Shown here: in pieces, positions 1 through 9,325 of the stretch
How positions within the stretch are numbered: the first letter of the stretch is position 1
How the letters are laid out: every line of letters begins with the position of its first letter
Origin: Nitrososphaerota archaeon
GTDB lineage: Archaea; Thermoproteota; Nitrososphaeria; Nitrososphaerales; Nitrosopumilaceae
Assembly: GCA_021323705.1 (NCBI GenBank)
Contig: JAJPKL010000029.1
Location: 1 to 64,000 of the forward strand
DNA: 64,000 nucleotides
Reading direction: 5' to 3'
Notes under the pieces: model-generated
Told to the model about the DNA's origin: nothing
Seen by the model: only the letters and a program-made list of their open reading frames with translations
Databases searched by the model: none
Made by a program: the position numbers and the translations under genes

Positions 1-310
1 GAGCGACTCTGGTAGCGTCTGGCTGACTGACTTGGATATGGATACTGTTCCATCATTGAGATTTAGCGACTGGTCTAGCGGCGTGAAAAAGTCATGGCCT
101 GTTGTTACAGTTCCATCATCAAGACTGAGCGGCTCGCTTAATTCCATGATGAATGCACGACTCACAACTACTGTTCCATCATTGAGATTTAGCAACTCTG
201 ATAGCGTAATATGAGACTTGTAAACATCCACTGTTCCGTCATTAAGGGTGAGAGATTCTTGTAATACGATTCCAGACTTGTAAACACTAACTGTTCCATC
301 ATTAAGTGTC
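1..310 (-). repeat. Tandem ~20-residue LNDGTV repeats inside the giant surface gene
   Basis: Five units of 60-63 bp are visible, each coding for about 20-21 residues that begin with LNDGTV or LDDGTV and end with a Leu/Ser-rich segment. The conserved core on the plus strand reads GTTCCATCATTGAG or a close variant, near 48, 110, 172, 232 and 292. The array runs off the left edge, so the number of units is unknown. It follows the NHL-repeat region and is likely a stalk or repeating extracellular module. Confidence 0.85.
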
Positions 311-3300
311 AAATGTTCTGTTAATCCCATGTCATCGGGATTGAATTTTGAGATTCTGTTATTGTTGGCATCTGCAACATAAATGCCATTGGAAGCGTCT
401 ACTGCAACTCCTATCGGTCCATCAAATTGGTTGCCTGCACTACCAGGTCCTGAACCAAATGTTTGAAGGAATGTTCCAGACGGGCTAAACTTTTCTATTC
501 TATCATTTCCAGCGTCTGCTATGTAGACGTTGTTGAAGCTGTCTATTGTAATACCAATTGGGCTGCGGAATTTACCTGGGTCGGTACCTGTTCCACCAAA
601 CGAACTTGTGGCAGTTCCGTCTGGTTTGAAAATCTCAGTTCTGTTGTTTCCAGTGTCAGTTACATACACGTATCCAGTACTATTTACTGCAATGCCCATG
701 GGACCAGTAAACTCTCCCAAACCAGTTCCAGTACCACTACCAAACGTTTGTAGGAGCGTTCCAGTAGAACTGAACTTCTTTACGAGGTCATGACCGGTGT
801 CTGCCACGTAAATATTGTTTGCAGAGTCCACTGCTACACCTGTTGGAATGTATAAACTTCCACTTCCAAACGAAGTTTTAAAAGTTCCAGACGCGTCTAG
901 TACATTTATCACATCATTTTGCGCGTCTGCAACAAACACAAAGCCAGTACTGTTTGCTGCTATACCAAAGGCAGCAGTCGAAGTTTTGTTGAACTGTACC
1001 ACACCTGCAGAGTTGAATTTTATAACATTGTCAGTTGCAGTAGCAACAAAAAAGTTTCCACTGCTGTCAAGAAAGAGGCTGTGCGGTAGTGCAACATCCA
1101 CCTGACTTGCAAGTGCATTGTTATTTGCATATGCAACAGAACCACCAAACTGGAACATCAGGTGGTGAGCACCATACGTCATGACACGTGAGACCTCAAA
1201 CCCTGTATTACTGCTTGAATAATTGTGATAAATTATTGAATTGCCCTGTATTGTAGGTGTAAGAGATGATACTCCATCGTTTAATTCTAGAAACTTGAGA
1301 TCTGCTGGAAGTGAACTGCCAAAGGTTGTTCCATTGATTGCTGTGATGTTGAGGTCTGCTGTTCCAGTAGTGTTAAAGTATACCGTCCAATCTCCTCCTA
1401 CCATTGGGTATGATTGTACGTTTATGACGGTTATCTCGGCGGTTATCTCAAACTGCTGCTGGGATAATTGTGGCACGACCCACTGCATTTGATCAGGAAT
1501 TCCGTTGCCGTTGGTATCTACAAGCGTTGCCTGAAACCTTGGATCTTTTGTAACATCAACATTTGAACCGTTTATCAACCAATGTAGCTTATACTGAACT
1601 CCTTTTTTGACCAGATCCTCGGAGATGACAGAAAATGCTGTTACATTGGTATAATGCAATGTAGAGTTTTGTTCCACTGATACAAATTTGTCAAACTTGA
1701 AAGCAGTCGAGACATCTTTTTCTGTGGTGTAAGGCGCTTGCGTCACGTAAACCATATCGTATCTGCTAGCAGAACTATCAACCAGTAGAAGTTTTGTCGG
1801 CTTGTCGGGTTGTACCATTTGAGGCAAAGATTGAGTGAGTGAGGCAACTGGAATGAACTGCTTTCCTAGGGTTATTGAAAACCCTGTCTGGTTGTTTACC
1901 TTTTGTATCTTTTTCAATAGAGTGGCATCTACGAATTTTGATTTTTCAAGTCCGGCTTCCTTTAGGCCGTTATTGTCAGATATTCCTACGGTGTTGTTGC
2001 CTTGAATGTTTTGGTGAGTTTTGAGTTTCTGATCTAAATTGCTTGTGCTGTCGAACAAGACATTTGTCTTCTTATCATGTGACGTAGCCAAGTATACGAA
2101 CTGTGCATTTGAAGGCATTTCAATTGCCATATTTTGAGATTGATTTGGAAGAACTATGTTTTCAGTCCATATCACAGGTTGGTTGACTATTATTTTCTCA
2201 TGTCTGAGATGAATGCCTGTAACATTAGTTGGTACAGTAATATTGGAAGGCAGAGTTGGAATCGTGACATTAGCCGTTATGGTAAGGTTGGTTAAGAGGG
2301 GTACTGTAACGTTTGTTGGAACTGCACTCATGTTGGTTAGTGCTTGTTCCATAAGAAGTCTTGAACCGGTATTGTAAAGCTGTTGAATCTCAGGAGGGGT
2401 GAGAAGAGAATTGTACACATTCACTTCGTCTATCTGCCCACCAAAAAGATTCTTGATTGTTATTTGATCTACCTTTCGTGTTTCCTGCGCCCCAATCAGC
2501 ACACTTGCATTGGACTGTATGTTTTGTACAGTTTTTGTCCTCAATTCTCCAAAAGAGGTAATTCCCAAGTTATATGCCGGCATTGTAGCCTCTTCGGTTC
2601 CGTTTACATAAAGCGCAATAGCGCTTGCATTAAAGGTTGCAGCTAAATGTGTCCACGATTGTGGTATCTTTGTCTTGGATTCTATTGTATGCCACTGAAC
2701 TCCATCATAGATTGAAAATACGGCATGCTTCTGTGGAGGGACGGTATTATGAATACCGAATAAAAATGCATTTTCTTTGCTGAGTATTGTAAAGTCAGAT
2801 GATCCTTTTTTGTAATCTGGTTTTATCCATGCAGAAAGAGTCATGTTTGATACGTTGTTTGTGGCAGTCATGTTTTGTGATACAAAGCCGCTTCCTTGAA
2901 GTGTAAGCGCGCTACCATTTACACCGTTTTTTGATATGGCTACTTCGCCAAACGTATCTGACGGAGCAATAGTATTTTGACTAAAGTTTAGCGATCCTAT
3001 TGGTGAGGGTATTTGTGTAATTGTAGCTGGCACGGTAGGAACAAACTTTCCTGCGGAGAATTTTTCATATAGATCGTATATCTGAGTTGAATTCAAAGAT
3101 TTGTCATAGATTGAAATCTCATCTATCAAGCCTGCAAAAGGATTCTTGGATGCAACCGTTCCTGCTCCCTGTGCACCAGTTGTTACATTGGAATTTGATT
3201 GGAGGCTATTGATAACCTGTGTCTCAATCTGACCGGAAGGAGATATGCCTACTATGTTTGCTGTACTGCTTGATTCTAAAACCCCGTTGACATACAGGCT

Positions 3301-4656
3301 AATCGATGTGCCATTAAAGACTCCTACTAAATGAGTCCACTCTTCTGGTATCTGTGTCTTTGACTCTACTGTATGCCATCGTATTCCATCATAAATTGAA
3401 AATTCAGCTGTTCTTTGTATTGCAATGTTGTTTTTGATTGCAAGATTGAACGAATTGTGTTTGTCAAGTATGGTGAGCAAACTAACCCTATTTTCATAAG
3501 AGGGTTTTACCCAAGCAGATACTGTTAATCTGGTGAGAGTGTCAGTTGTGGGAATGCTCTGAGACAGATATCCATTTCCTATCAGTTGAAGGGCCGTTCC
3601 ATTTATGCCACTAAAAATGGATACATTTCCAATCATGTTGGATCTTGGAATAGAATTTGGATCAAAGTGTAATGATACTATCGGAGTTGGTAGTAATGTT
3701 GTTACATTTGTGGGTGGAGGGGTTGGCTGTGTTACGTTTGTAGGAATTAACGGAATGGTAACATTTGTTGGTTGTGTTTGGTTGGAAGGGATAAAGGTAA
3801 GATTTCCTGGGACTTGAGGTATTGTAACATTGGCTGGAATTGTAACATTAGCTGGTACAGTAACATTGGTTGGAATTGTAATATTAGCTAGGTTTGTTGC
3901 GTTACTTGTTTCAAAACTAATGCTATTTGCCGAAGTGAAATTAATTGGTAATACTTTTACATCGTCGATCTGCCCTGAAAAGAAGTTGCCAACTCCACTA
4001 GTTGTTTTCCTTGCCCCTATCAAAATATCTGAAGATGAAAATGAAATTTCTGGTAATGGTATAACATTGAGTAGTTTGGGATTTGTTACAAGTATACTTG
4101 TATCAATATTGTCATTTACATAAATTGTGACTGATGATCCGTCATAAATTCCAGCAACATGAGTCCATTGAGAACCTATTGCTGTTTTTGACTCTACTTG
4201 GTACCAATTTGTACCATCATAAATTTCAAAGCTTGCATAATATGTTGAATTGTATTTTTTTAATGACAAGGAAAATGAATTGTCTTTGCTTATTATTGCA
4301 AAATTATTTGACATGATGTTATAGTCAGGTCTGACCCAAGCCGAAACCACTAGGCCAGGAAATTTTCCTATGGTCGCACTCTTGATGGTAACATAACTTT
4401 CTCTCCCATCAAAAATAAGAGAATGACCAGTTGGACCATTCATTACGCGCCAGATATTTACAAGACTTAACTCATCTGGATTAAAATTGTACAAATGCCA
4501 AGTCAAAAGTTCCTTGACTGTCTCAGCTGGAGAGGTGATGGCATCCTCTGAAAAAACTCTCTGCTGGTAAGAATAAATGCTTATGACTAGAATCAAGACT
4601 ATGGATAGAGTACCTCTAGGGTTATATGCCTGCACTGTTTTTCTACTATGCAACAA
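1..4656 (-). CDS. Giant secreted LamG/NHL-repeat surface protein (C-terminus beyond window)
   Basis: The minus-strand frame is open from base 4656 to the window edge (over 1,550 codons) and the gene continues to the left. A short basic segment and a hydrophobic stretch near the start (SIVLILVISIYSY) look like a signal peptide or anchor. Three LamG/concanavalin-like domains follow, at about 4470-3960, 3680-3050 and 3000-2370, each with the pattern 'FSIYDGxxWHTVESKT...WTHL.G.F...LYVNG'. A conserved-looking beta-rich region lies at about 2200-1150. At about 1090-350 come several NHL repeats of the type 'GPIGVAVDASNGIYVADANN'. Short tandem repeats with LNDGTV then run to the edge. No ATG lies near the start; TTG at 4656 or 4653, or GTG at 4635, are the candidates because TAA precedes at 4659. 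It is probably an adhesin or cell-surface protein that binds glycans, but the ligand is unknown. Confidence 0.88.
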   Translation of the reverse strand, partial: MLHSRKTVQAYNPRGTLSIVLILVISIYSYQQRVFSEDAITSPAETVKELLTWHLYNFNPDELSLVNIWRVMNGPTGHSLIFDGRESYVTIKSATIGKFPGLVVSAWVRPDYNIMSNNFAIISKDNSFSLSLKKYNSTYYASFEIYDGTNWYQVESKTAIGSQWTHVAGIYDGSSVTIYVNDNIDTSILVTNPKLLNVIPLPEISFSSSDILIGARKTTSGVGNFFSGQIDDVKVLPINFTSANSISFETSNATNLANITIPTNVTVPANVTIPANVTIPQVPGNLTFIPSNQTQPTNVTIPLIPTNVTQPTPPPTNVTTLLPTPIVSLHFDPNSIPRSNMIGNVSIFSGINGTALQLIGNGYLSQSIPTTDTLTRLTVSAWVKPSYENRVSLLTILDKHNSFNLAIKNNIAIQRTAEFSIYDGIRWHTVESKTQIPEEWTHLVGVFNGTSISLYVNGVLESSSTANIVGISPSGQIETQVINSLQSNSNVTTGAQGAGTVASKNPFAGLIDEISIYDKSLNSTQIYDLYEKFSAGKFVPTVPATITQIPSPIGSLNFSQNTIAPSDTFGEVAISKNGVNGSALTLQGSGFVSQNMTATNNVSNMTLSAWIKPDYKKGSSDFTILSKENAFLFGIHNTVPPQKHAVFSIYDGVQWHTIESKTKIPQSWTHLAATFNASAIALYVNGTEEATMPAYNLGITSFGELRTKTVQNIQSNASVLIGAQETRKVDQITIKNLFGGQIDEVNVYNSLLTPPEIQQLYNTGSRLLMEQALTNMSAVPTNVTVPLLTNLTITANVTIPTLPSNITVPTNVTGIHLRHEKIIVNQPVIWTENIVLPNQSQNMAIEMPSNAQFVYLATSHDKKTNVLFDSTSNLDQKLKTHQNIQGNNTVGISDNNGLKEAGLEKSKFVDATLLKKIQKVNNQTGFSITLGKQFIPVASLTQSLPQMVQPDKPTKLLLVDSSASRYDMVYVTQAPYTTEKDVSTAFKFDKFVSVEQNSTLHYTNVTAFSVISEDLVKKGVQYKLHWLINGSNVDVTKDPRFQATLVDTNGNGIPDQMQWVVPQLSQQQFEITAEITVINVQSYPMVGGDWTVYFNTTGTADLNITAINGTTFGSSLPADLKFLELNDGVSSLTPTIQGNSIIYHNYSSSNTGFEVSRVMTYGAHHLMFQFGGSVAYANNNALASQVDVALPHSLFLDSSGNFFVATATDNVIKFNSAGVVQFNKTSTAAFGIAANSTGFVFVADAQNDVINVLDASGTFKTSFGSGSLYIPTGVAVDSANNIYVADTGHDLVKKFSSTGTLLQTFGSGTGTGLGEFTGPMGIAVNSTGYVYVTDTGNNRTEIFKPDGTATSSFGGTGTDPGKFRSPIGITIDSFNNVYIADAGNDRIEKFSPSGTFLQTFGSGPGSAGNQFDGPIGVAVDASNGIYVADANNNRISKFNPDDMGLTEHLTLNDGTVSVYKSGIVLQESLTLNDGTVDVYKSHITLSELLNLNDGTVVVSRAFIMELSEPLSLDDGTVTTGHDFFTPLDQSLNLNDGTVSISKSVSQTLPESL

Positions 4657-4814
4657 TTAATCTGCTTTTTTGGAGGATATTATGGTCAAAGCAGAATATC
4701 ACCACTGAAAATCACGCTTGAACATAAGAATAGATGAAAATAGACTCGATCTGAAGGTAATTTTGCATTTTTGAACACCGATTGCTTTATTCCCTTAGTC
4801 TGCCCCCTCCAGAC

Positions 4815-5633
4815 ATGGATTTTGAGTTGGCTTTGGTCACATTGTTGATATTGTTTGTACTGAATGTGGTGTTCCTTCTTCCTATGGCCGTTGGAGAAAA
4901 AATAATGCCATCTGACAACCCTGCAATAAGAACATATTTTGTATATGTAGGATCATCCACTTACCACCCTGCTGATCTCAATAGTTTACTAAATGAATCT
5001 CTCTCGTATTGGAAAGAAACTGATCATGTGAACTTCAAATATGTTCAGGATTCACAAGATGCAACCTTTACAATCCGGTGGATACCTGAAACGGACGAAC
5101 CATATTCAGCTTATACTGTAAACAAGAGAACAATAGAAATAGGTCTTGGAGACAGCAAATGTAACGGTGTTTGGCATGCTTATGATTCTAAATTTATTCT
5201 ATCTTTATTGGAGCATGAAATTGGTCACGCCTTGGGTCATGAGCATAGTATCATTGCTTCGAGTATAATGTATCCCATTATTAACGACGCAAAATATGCC
5301 CCAACCAACTCAACATACGTGCTTGATTCTACAAAACCCCTCTTTATTCAAGCTTGTACATTTAACACGGTATCATCATTTCATTATAAGGTGGCATCAA
5401 ATGGAAAAACTCCTATAAATGCATATTTTGTTGACTGGAGTCATCAATACGGTAACTTGAAGAAAGCCAGCGAAATGACACCTTATAAAGAAAGAGGCTG
5501 TCATGGTGCTGGAGCCTACAATCTAGAAGGAACATGTGATGTCTTTTCAAATTCAGGCCTTCTCATAGTTCCAGAAAAAGCTGACAGCGCCGATCAAACG
5601 ATAACTGTATTCATAGATGAATTAACTTCATAG
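4815..5633 (+). CDS. Matrixin-like zinc metalloprotease, membrane-anchored or secreted
   Basis: The motif HEIGHALGHEHS matches the metzincin zinc site HExxHxxGxxH, followed by a Met-turn-like SSIMYP. Near the N-terminus a long hydrophobic stretch (LALVTLLILFVLNVVFLLP) acts as signal peptide or anchor, so the catalytic part should be outside the cell. The C-terminal third has extra Cys residues and no recognised domain. ATG 4815 is preferred over an in-frame TTG at 4782, because it puts the hydrophobic segment next to the start. The gene is divergent from the giant LamG gene and is followed by a related protease gene. Substrate unknown. Confidence 0.75.
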   Translation: MDFELALVTLLILFVLNVVFLLPMAVGEKIMPSDNPAIRTYFVYVGSSTYHPADLNSLLNESLSYWKETDHVNFKYVQDSQDATFTIRWIPETDEPYSAYTVNKRTIEIGLGDSKCNGVWHAYDSKFILSLLEHEIGHALGHEHSIIASSIMYPIINDAKYAPTNSTYVLDSTKPLFIQACTFNTVSSFHYKVASNGKTPINAYFVDWSHQYGNLKKASEMTPYKERGCHGAGAYNLEGTCDVFSNSGLLIVPEKADSADQTITVFIDELTS

Positions 5634-5944
5634 TGAAAACTTTTTTTTGAAAAGACTAGCAAATCACTAGTTTGTTCGTTTTGCAACACATCGAGAAAAA
5701 CTATATTCAATTATGAGATTCTGTTTGTACTATCTTTGAAACTAGCTGCATATTTGACATGGTGTATCTAGAGTCTAGATTTGGAAAGGAATTTGGGATT
5801 ATGACTAAAGTAACTATCAAATTTGATATTCGCCACCATGTTTAAAAAATAAAGAAAAAACACATCTTTTATGATTAGACATTTCAAAACCACATTCCAT
5901 GCTTCGTTTTGTAATGGTAGGGGTTCCCCGTGGTAAAAAACAAG
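5634..5944. other. Intergenic region between two metalloprotease genes
   Basis: About 300 bp of AT-rich DNA. It begins with an eight-T run (5640-5647) just after the upstream stop, a likely archaeal terminator. TATA-like AT stretches near 5840-5850 and 5866-5876 could serve the next gene. I see no further gene here. Confidence 0.5.
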
Positions 5945-6673
5945 ATGAAGGGATTACAGCAGCAAATAAAAACGCTAACCATAATGTCTATCTCAACAAC
6001 AATCATAGTCATCATAGTTGCGGTTCTTCATTTTTCTAGTACTAATAACGAATCAGCGACAGATTATGCAGTTTTAGATTCTGGAGGAGTACTAGTAAAA
6101 ACATGGGCGGCATGGCATCTTGACAAAGATGAACCGCTACACGTGAGAATAATAAACTCTACACTTGAATCAAGTAACCAATATTCTGCTATTAATGACG
6201 CAATAATGTCAGAAGATCACCTAACGTATGAAAATCCAACTCAGGCAGTTTATTACGTTGGTTGGAATGATGCGCTAGGAAGCGTGAAGGGATTGAAAAC
6301 AAAGTATGCCATTCCTCAAATCAGCCTCAGCAAGACTGACAATGAGGTAGGGGATGTTATAATTCGCTTAACTGATACGAAAGATCCAAAGTACTCTGGT
6401 TTTACAAAATCAATAATTGACACAAAAAACCACCAGATTTTAAAAAGCATAATAACAATCTACGATGTAAAAGATCTGACTGATACACAAATTGAGGCTG
6501 TCGTGAGACATGAGATGGGACATGCCCTGGGGTTGGGTGATGCAGAGGGCGAAAATGATTTGATGAATCACGTGATTGATCTAAAATATTCATACATAAC
6601 GCAATGCGATGTTCAATCAATAATTATATTGTACAATGATACTGACTCTCAAAAAGTTCACTGTGCAAAATAA
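5930..6673 (+). CDS. Matrixin-like metalloprotease with N-terminal membrane anchor, Asp as third zinc ligand
   Basis: The N-terminal segment (residues about 15-35) is a hydrophobic anchor. The zinc site reads HEMGHALGLGD, that is HExxHxxGxxD, with Asp where most metzincins have His. This variant is known from snapalysins (family M7). A Met-turn (NDLMNHV) follows. Much of the protein aligns by eye with the product at 49733-50560 (shared GFTKSI, QILKS, ITIYD, RHExGHALGL), so the two are paralogues. The start is GTG 5930 or ATG 5945. The active site should face outward. Substrate unknown. Confidence 0.72.
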   Translation: MVKNKMKGLQQQIKTLTIMSISTTIIVIIVAVLHFSSTNNESATDYAVLDSGGVLVKTWAAWHLDKDEPLHVRIINSTLESSNQYSAINDAIMSEDHLTYENPTQAVYYVGWNDALGSVKGLKTKYAIPQISLSKTDNEVGDVIIRLTDTKDPKYSGFTKSIIDTKNHQILKSIITIYDVKDLTDTQIEAVVRHEMGHALGLGDAEGENDLMNHVIDLKYSYITQCDVQSIIILYNDTDSQKVHCAK

Positions 6674-6760
6674 TTCTTGTGCGCAATAGTGACAAATTAC
6701 TGATTTTACAGGGATCATATTTTTATTACGGTACACCTAATAAAGACAGGGTAGGAATTT

Positions 6761-7291
6761 TTGGTTCTGTCAGCGAATAGCACAAAGACTAGGACTATGT
6801 CGTTTAGGCTCCCAGAAGAGATAGCTGATTTGTTAGAAACTGAATCGTCAACTAAGAACGTAAACATCAGCACAATTATGGCTGAAATTTGTGGAAATTA
6901 TTTTGGATATGAAGGAAATGCGGGAAGGGCAGGACTAGTTGCATTTCCAAGACCTTTGCTTATGCGTTTGATGGAGGGATATCCTGAAGAAAAAGTAATT
7001 GCTATGGCTGATACCATGTCAAAAGATGTCACTGTAGATATAATGGCAGTCTTACAAAATGAATTTACCGTAGACAGTTTTATTGAATTTGTTCAAGCAT
7101 GGACACATGCTTCTAGAATCCCATTTAGACGACAATTAAAAGGCAGTCTAAACACAGTTGTTATCCAACCTGAATTGGGTAGAAATTGGTCGCTCTATCT
7201 GGGCCATTTGTTTAAAAATGTCATTGAAGAAATAACGGAGAAAAAAGTTGCAATCAACGTAACTGACAAAAGCGTTAGATTCATGTTCTGA
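6761..7291 (+). CDS. Ribbon-helix-helix-like putative DNA-binding protein
   Basis: The N-terminal part (TRTMSFRLPEEIADLLE...) resembles a ribbon-helix-helix DNA-binding segment: a short beta strand followed by an amphipathic helix. The remaining ~120 residues match no family I recognise. The first in-frame start is TTG 6761; ATG 6797 (MSFRLP) is also possible and would remove 12 residues. It stands alone downstream of the protease genes on the same strand, about 90 bp after the previous stop. A regulatory role is inference only. Confidence 0.5.
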   Translation: MVLSANSTKTRTMSFRLPEEIADLLETESSTKNVNISTIMAEICGNYFGYEGNAGRAGLVAFPRPLLMRLMEGYPEEKVIAMADTMSKDVTVDIMAVLQNEFTVDSFIEFVQAWTHASRIPFRRQLKGSLNTVVIQPELGRNWSLYLGHLFKNVIEEITEKKVAINVTDKSVRFMF

Positions 7292-7382
7292 TTCTGGTCT
7301 TTATCAAAATAGTTTTGCAGAAAATTGACAGGAATGCCTCTCTACGAGAATATTTATTTGTGGGTCAAATTCACCCTGACGC

Positions 7383-7619
7383 ATGCACGATTCTGAATCT
7401 GATACTTTTTCAAAGAAAGACAAACGAAATGAATATTGCGAGTTGCTAGAAAAGATTGGCATAAGCGCAGAGCCAGAAAAATTCGAGTCTGACGAGGTGG
7501 AAAAAAGCGACTATTATTCCAAGTATTTCTCTCATACGCCGGCAATGGTTACAAATCATGGTTGCATTGCACTCAAAGGTACCAACATAGATGTTATTCA
7601 GATAATACAAAAGGGATAG
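7383..7619 (+). CDS. Conserved hypothetical small acidic protein
   Basis: A 78-residue protein rich in Lys, Glu, Asp and Ser, with no membrane segment and no recognised domain. It ends two bases before the ATG of the next gene, so the two are very likely co-transcribed. ATG 7383 is the first start and sits close downstream of an AT-rich stretch (GAATATTTATTTG near 7348-7360) that could be its TATA box. The minus-strand frames across the same bases are shadows. Confidence 0.55.
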   Translation: MHDSESDTFSKKDKRNEYCELLEKIGISAEPEKFESDEVEKSDYYSKYFSHTPAMVTNHGCIALKGTNIDVIQIIQKG

Positions 7620-7621
7620 AG

Positions 7622-8002
7622 ATGTCACAAGATCTGATTCCACTACCATGGGGAGCACAGGACAGGTTCCAAGCTCACTTTATAGTAAAGACCAAAAATC
7701 CAGTAAATGGAGATGACTTCATCGCAAGAACAAAGGTAAAGGCAAGTGGCCACTTTGCAGCAAAAAAGGCGTCTGATATCGAATGGGTTGGAGGAAACAT
7801 TGCAGGCTCACTTAATTCAGACGGGGAACTCAAAAGCATGATTCTCAATCTTCCGTACAAGGATACTTTCATCTGGGTCGAACCTACCAAGAAAGGAATT
7901 CGAATACACGGCAAATGGAAGAGCAGCCAAGAACTTGGTATCACAAAAGAACTATTCCAAGTCTATGATGCAATAGCTTCTCACATCAAAAAAAGTCTCT
8001 AG
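7622..8002 (+). CDS. Conserved hypothetical protein, probably thaumarchaeal
   Basis: A soluble 126-residue protein (MSQDLIPLPWGAQDRF...). It is predicted to be mixed alpha/beta, with no cysteines or membrane segments and no family I recognise. The ATG at 7622 is preferred over a longer reading from 7562, because the upstream gene ends at 7619 and the pair forms a tight operon. The stop codon overlaps the stop of convergent endA in a CTAG tetranucleotide (7999-8002). Confidence 0.6.
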   Translation: MSQDLIPLPWGAQDRFQAHFIVKTKNPVNGDDFIARTKVKASGHFAAKKASDIEWVGGNIAGSLNSDGELKSMILNLPYKDTFIWVEPTKKGIRIHGKWKSSQELGITKELFQVYDAIASHIKKSL

Positions 8003-8532
8003 GCCCGCCACCAGTCAAGGGCTAAACAATCAATCTTGGTTCCTCTTGGAATTGCAAGTATGAACTGCTTTCGCACAGTTGTAGCTAGCCTTCCTGCCAG
8101 AACAACTCCTGTTGCTGACATGGTATCCGAAGAATTGTACACCTGAACCAAATACGGAGCGTGGTCTATGCCAGGACCCTTCTGGTATACGGCAAAATCG
8201 CAGCCAAATTTTATACCGGGATTTACAATGTATCCCTTCTCTCTAAAGTCCTTGTACACTTGGTATTTTTTGTCAAAGTTGTGGTGCTCACGTCTGCAAA
8301 TTTCAAGCAACTCGTTTGAGGAAATATTTTTCTTGTTTCTGTGTATCTTTAGTTTTGATTTTTCCAACAGATAGTATCCTTCAATTAAATCAAGTATGAG
8401 AGGTACGTTTATCTCCTCAGGCTTTGGTTTTGTGATTCCGATTGGCTTGCCGTAATATCCATTGACAAAAAGTGATCTTGACTCATCAAGGTTCCACACT
8501 ATGATACGGTTCTCGATTAGTTCTCCTTTCAA
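7999..8532 (-). CDS. endA: tRNA-splicing endonuclease
   Basis: This enzyme cuts introns out of pre-tRNA at the bulge-helix-bulge motif. The C-terminal catalytic domain is clear: Tyr116 in CDFAVYQKGP, His124 in GIDHAPYLVQV and Lys155 in TVRKQFILA form the family's Tyr/His/Lys triad. At 177 residues it matches the short single-domain archaeal type that works as a homotetramer, or as a heterotetramer with a partner gene. No partner is visible in this window. It converges on the upstream hypothetical gene with a 4-base overlap of stops. Confidence 0.9.
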   Translation of the reverse strand: MKGELIENRIIVWNLDESRSLFVNGYYGKPIGITKPKPEEINVPLILDLIEGYYLLEKSKLKIHRNKKNISSNELLEICRREHHNFDKKYQVYKDFREKGYIVNPGIKFGCDFAVYQKGPGIDHAPYLVQVYNSSDTMSATGVVLAGRLATTVRKQFILAIPRGTKIDCLALDWWRA

Positions 8533-8610
8533 GATATGATTTCCAACGTAAGCCTATCGATTTTAGTGTTTATGATTGCGACAAAAAAGGAAAAAAGATG
8601 ATGTATTATT

Positions 8611-9264
8611 CTATAGGCTCAGTGCCAGCAAAATGAACGAATCTGATACTTGGAGGCACTTGTCGGACATTTCCTCAATGCCTTCTACCACGTCTTTGAG
8701 GAGCATTAGCTCTTTTGTAGTCGTGACTTCGTCTAAGACCTTTATGGTCAGTGCACGATATTTCTCGTCTACTGCTCTTTCTATCTTCTGGGCCTCGTGA
8801 GCCAGGTCAATTGCAACCGTGGCGTTTCCGCCAAGTGCTCGAACAATCTCATTTATCTTGTAGATCTGATCCACTGCCTGCTCTATGAGCTCGCCCAAGT
8901 CTTTTTCAATTTTTTCTTTTTTCAGAGTGGCTCCCTTTATGTTGGATAACTTGAAGGCTATGCCTGTGATGTAGCCTGCAATCTCATCCATGGTGTATGC
9001 TGTATTCAACAGGTTCTCTCTGTTCATCATCAGACCTCCAACGTCTGCAATCTCTCGAGTTATCTTTCTGCGCAAGGCCTCCACCTCATCCTCGGTATTC
9101 TTTATTCTCTCAAGGGCCTGCTTTACCTCGGACTTGTCAGACTTGATTATCAGCTCGGGAAGTGCTGAAAGGTCTCTGACTGCGTTAAGAATCCTGTTTA
9201 TTTCATCTTGCAAAACGGCAAGTGCCTTTCTCTTTGCCTGAACTTCAAGTTCTCCGCTATACAT
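8611..9264 (-). CDS. PhoU-like DUF47 family protein
   Basis: A 217-residue all-helical protein with long charged helices, of the DUF47/PhoU-like family (UPF0111). Members are often linked to phosphate transport regulation or phosphate permeases, but no transporter gene is next to it here. The sequence has no membrane segments and many Glu/Lys/Asp residues, as expected for the PhoU fold, which can bind metal clusters. The start is ATG 9264. Its role in phosphate control is inferred from the family. Confidence 0.72.
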   Translation of the reverse strand: MYSGELEVQAKRKALAVLQDEINRILNAVRDLSALPELIIKSDKSEVKQALERIKNTEDEVEALRRKITREIADVGGLMMNRENLLNTAYTMDEIAGYITGIAFKLSNIKGATLKKEKIEKDLGELIEQAVDQIYKINEIVRALGGNATVAIDLAHEAQKIERAVDEKYRALTIKVLDEVTTTKELMLLKDVVEGIEEMSDKCLQVSDSFILLALSL

Positions 9265-9325
9265 GTAGGCGTTTTACTTGAAGCCGGCAGCTAATAATCC
9301 TTGCGTGTAATCTCAATGGATGTAT

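Noticed and set aside
32-4316. Eight plus-strand reading frames in the first 4.3 kb
   Set aside because: They are antisense to a continuous minus-strand frame with clear LamG, NHL and repeat structure, and their translations are low-complexity mirror sequences.
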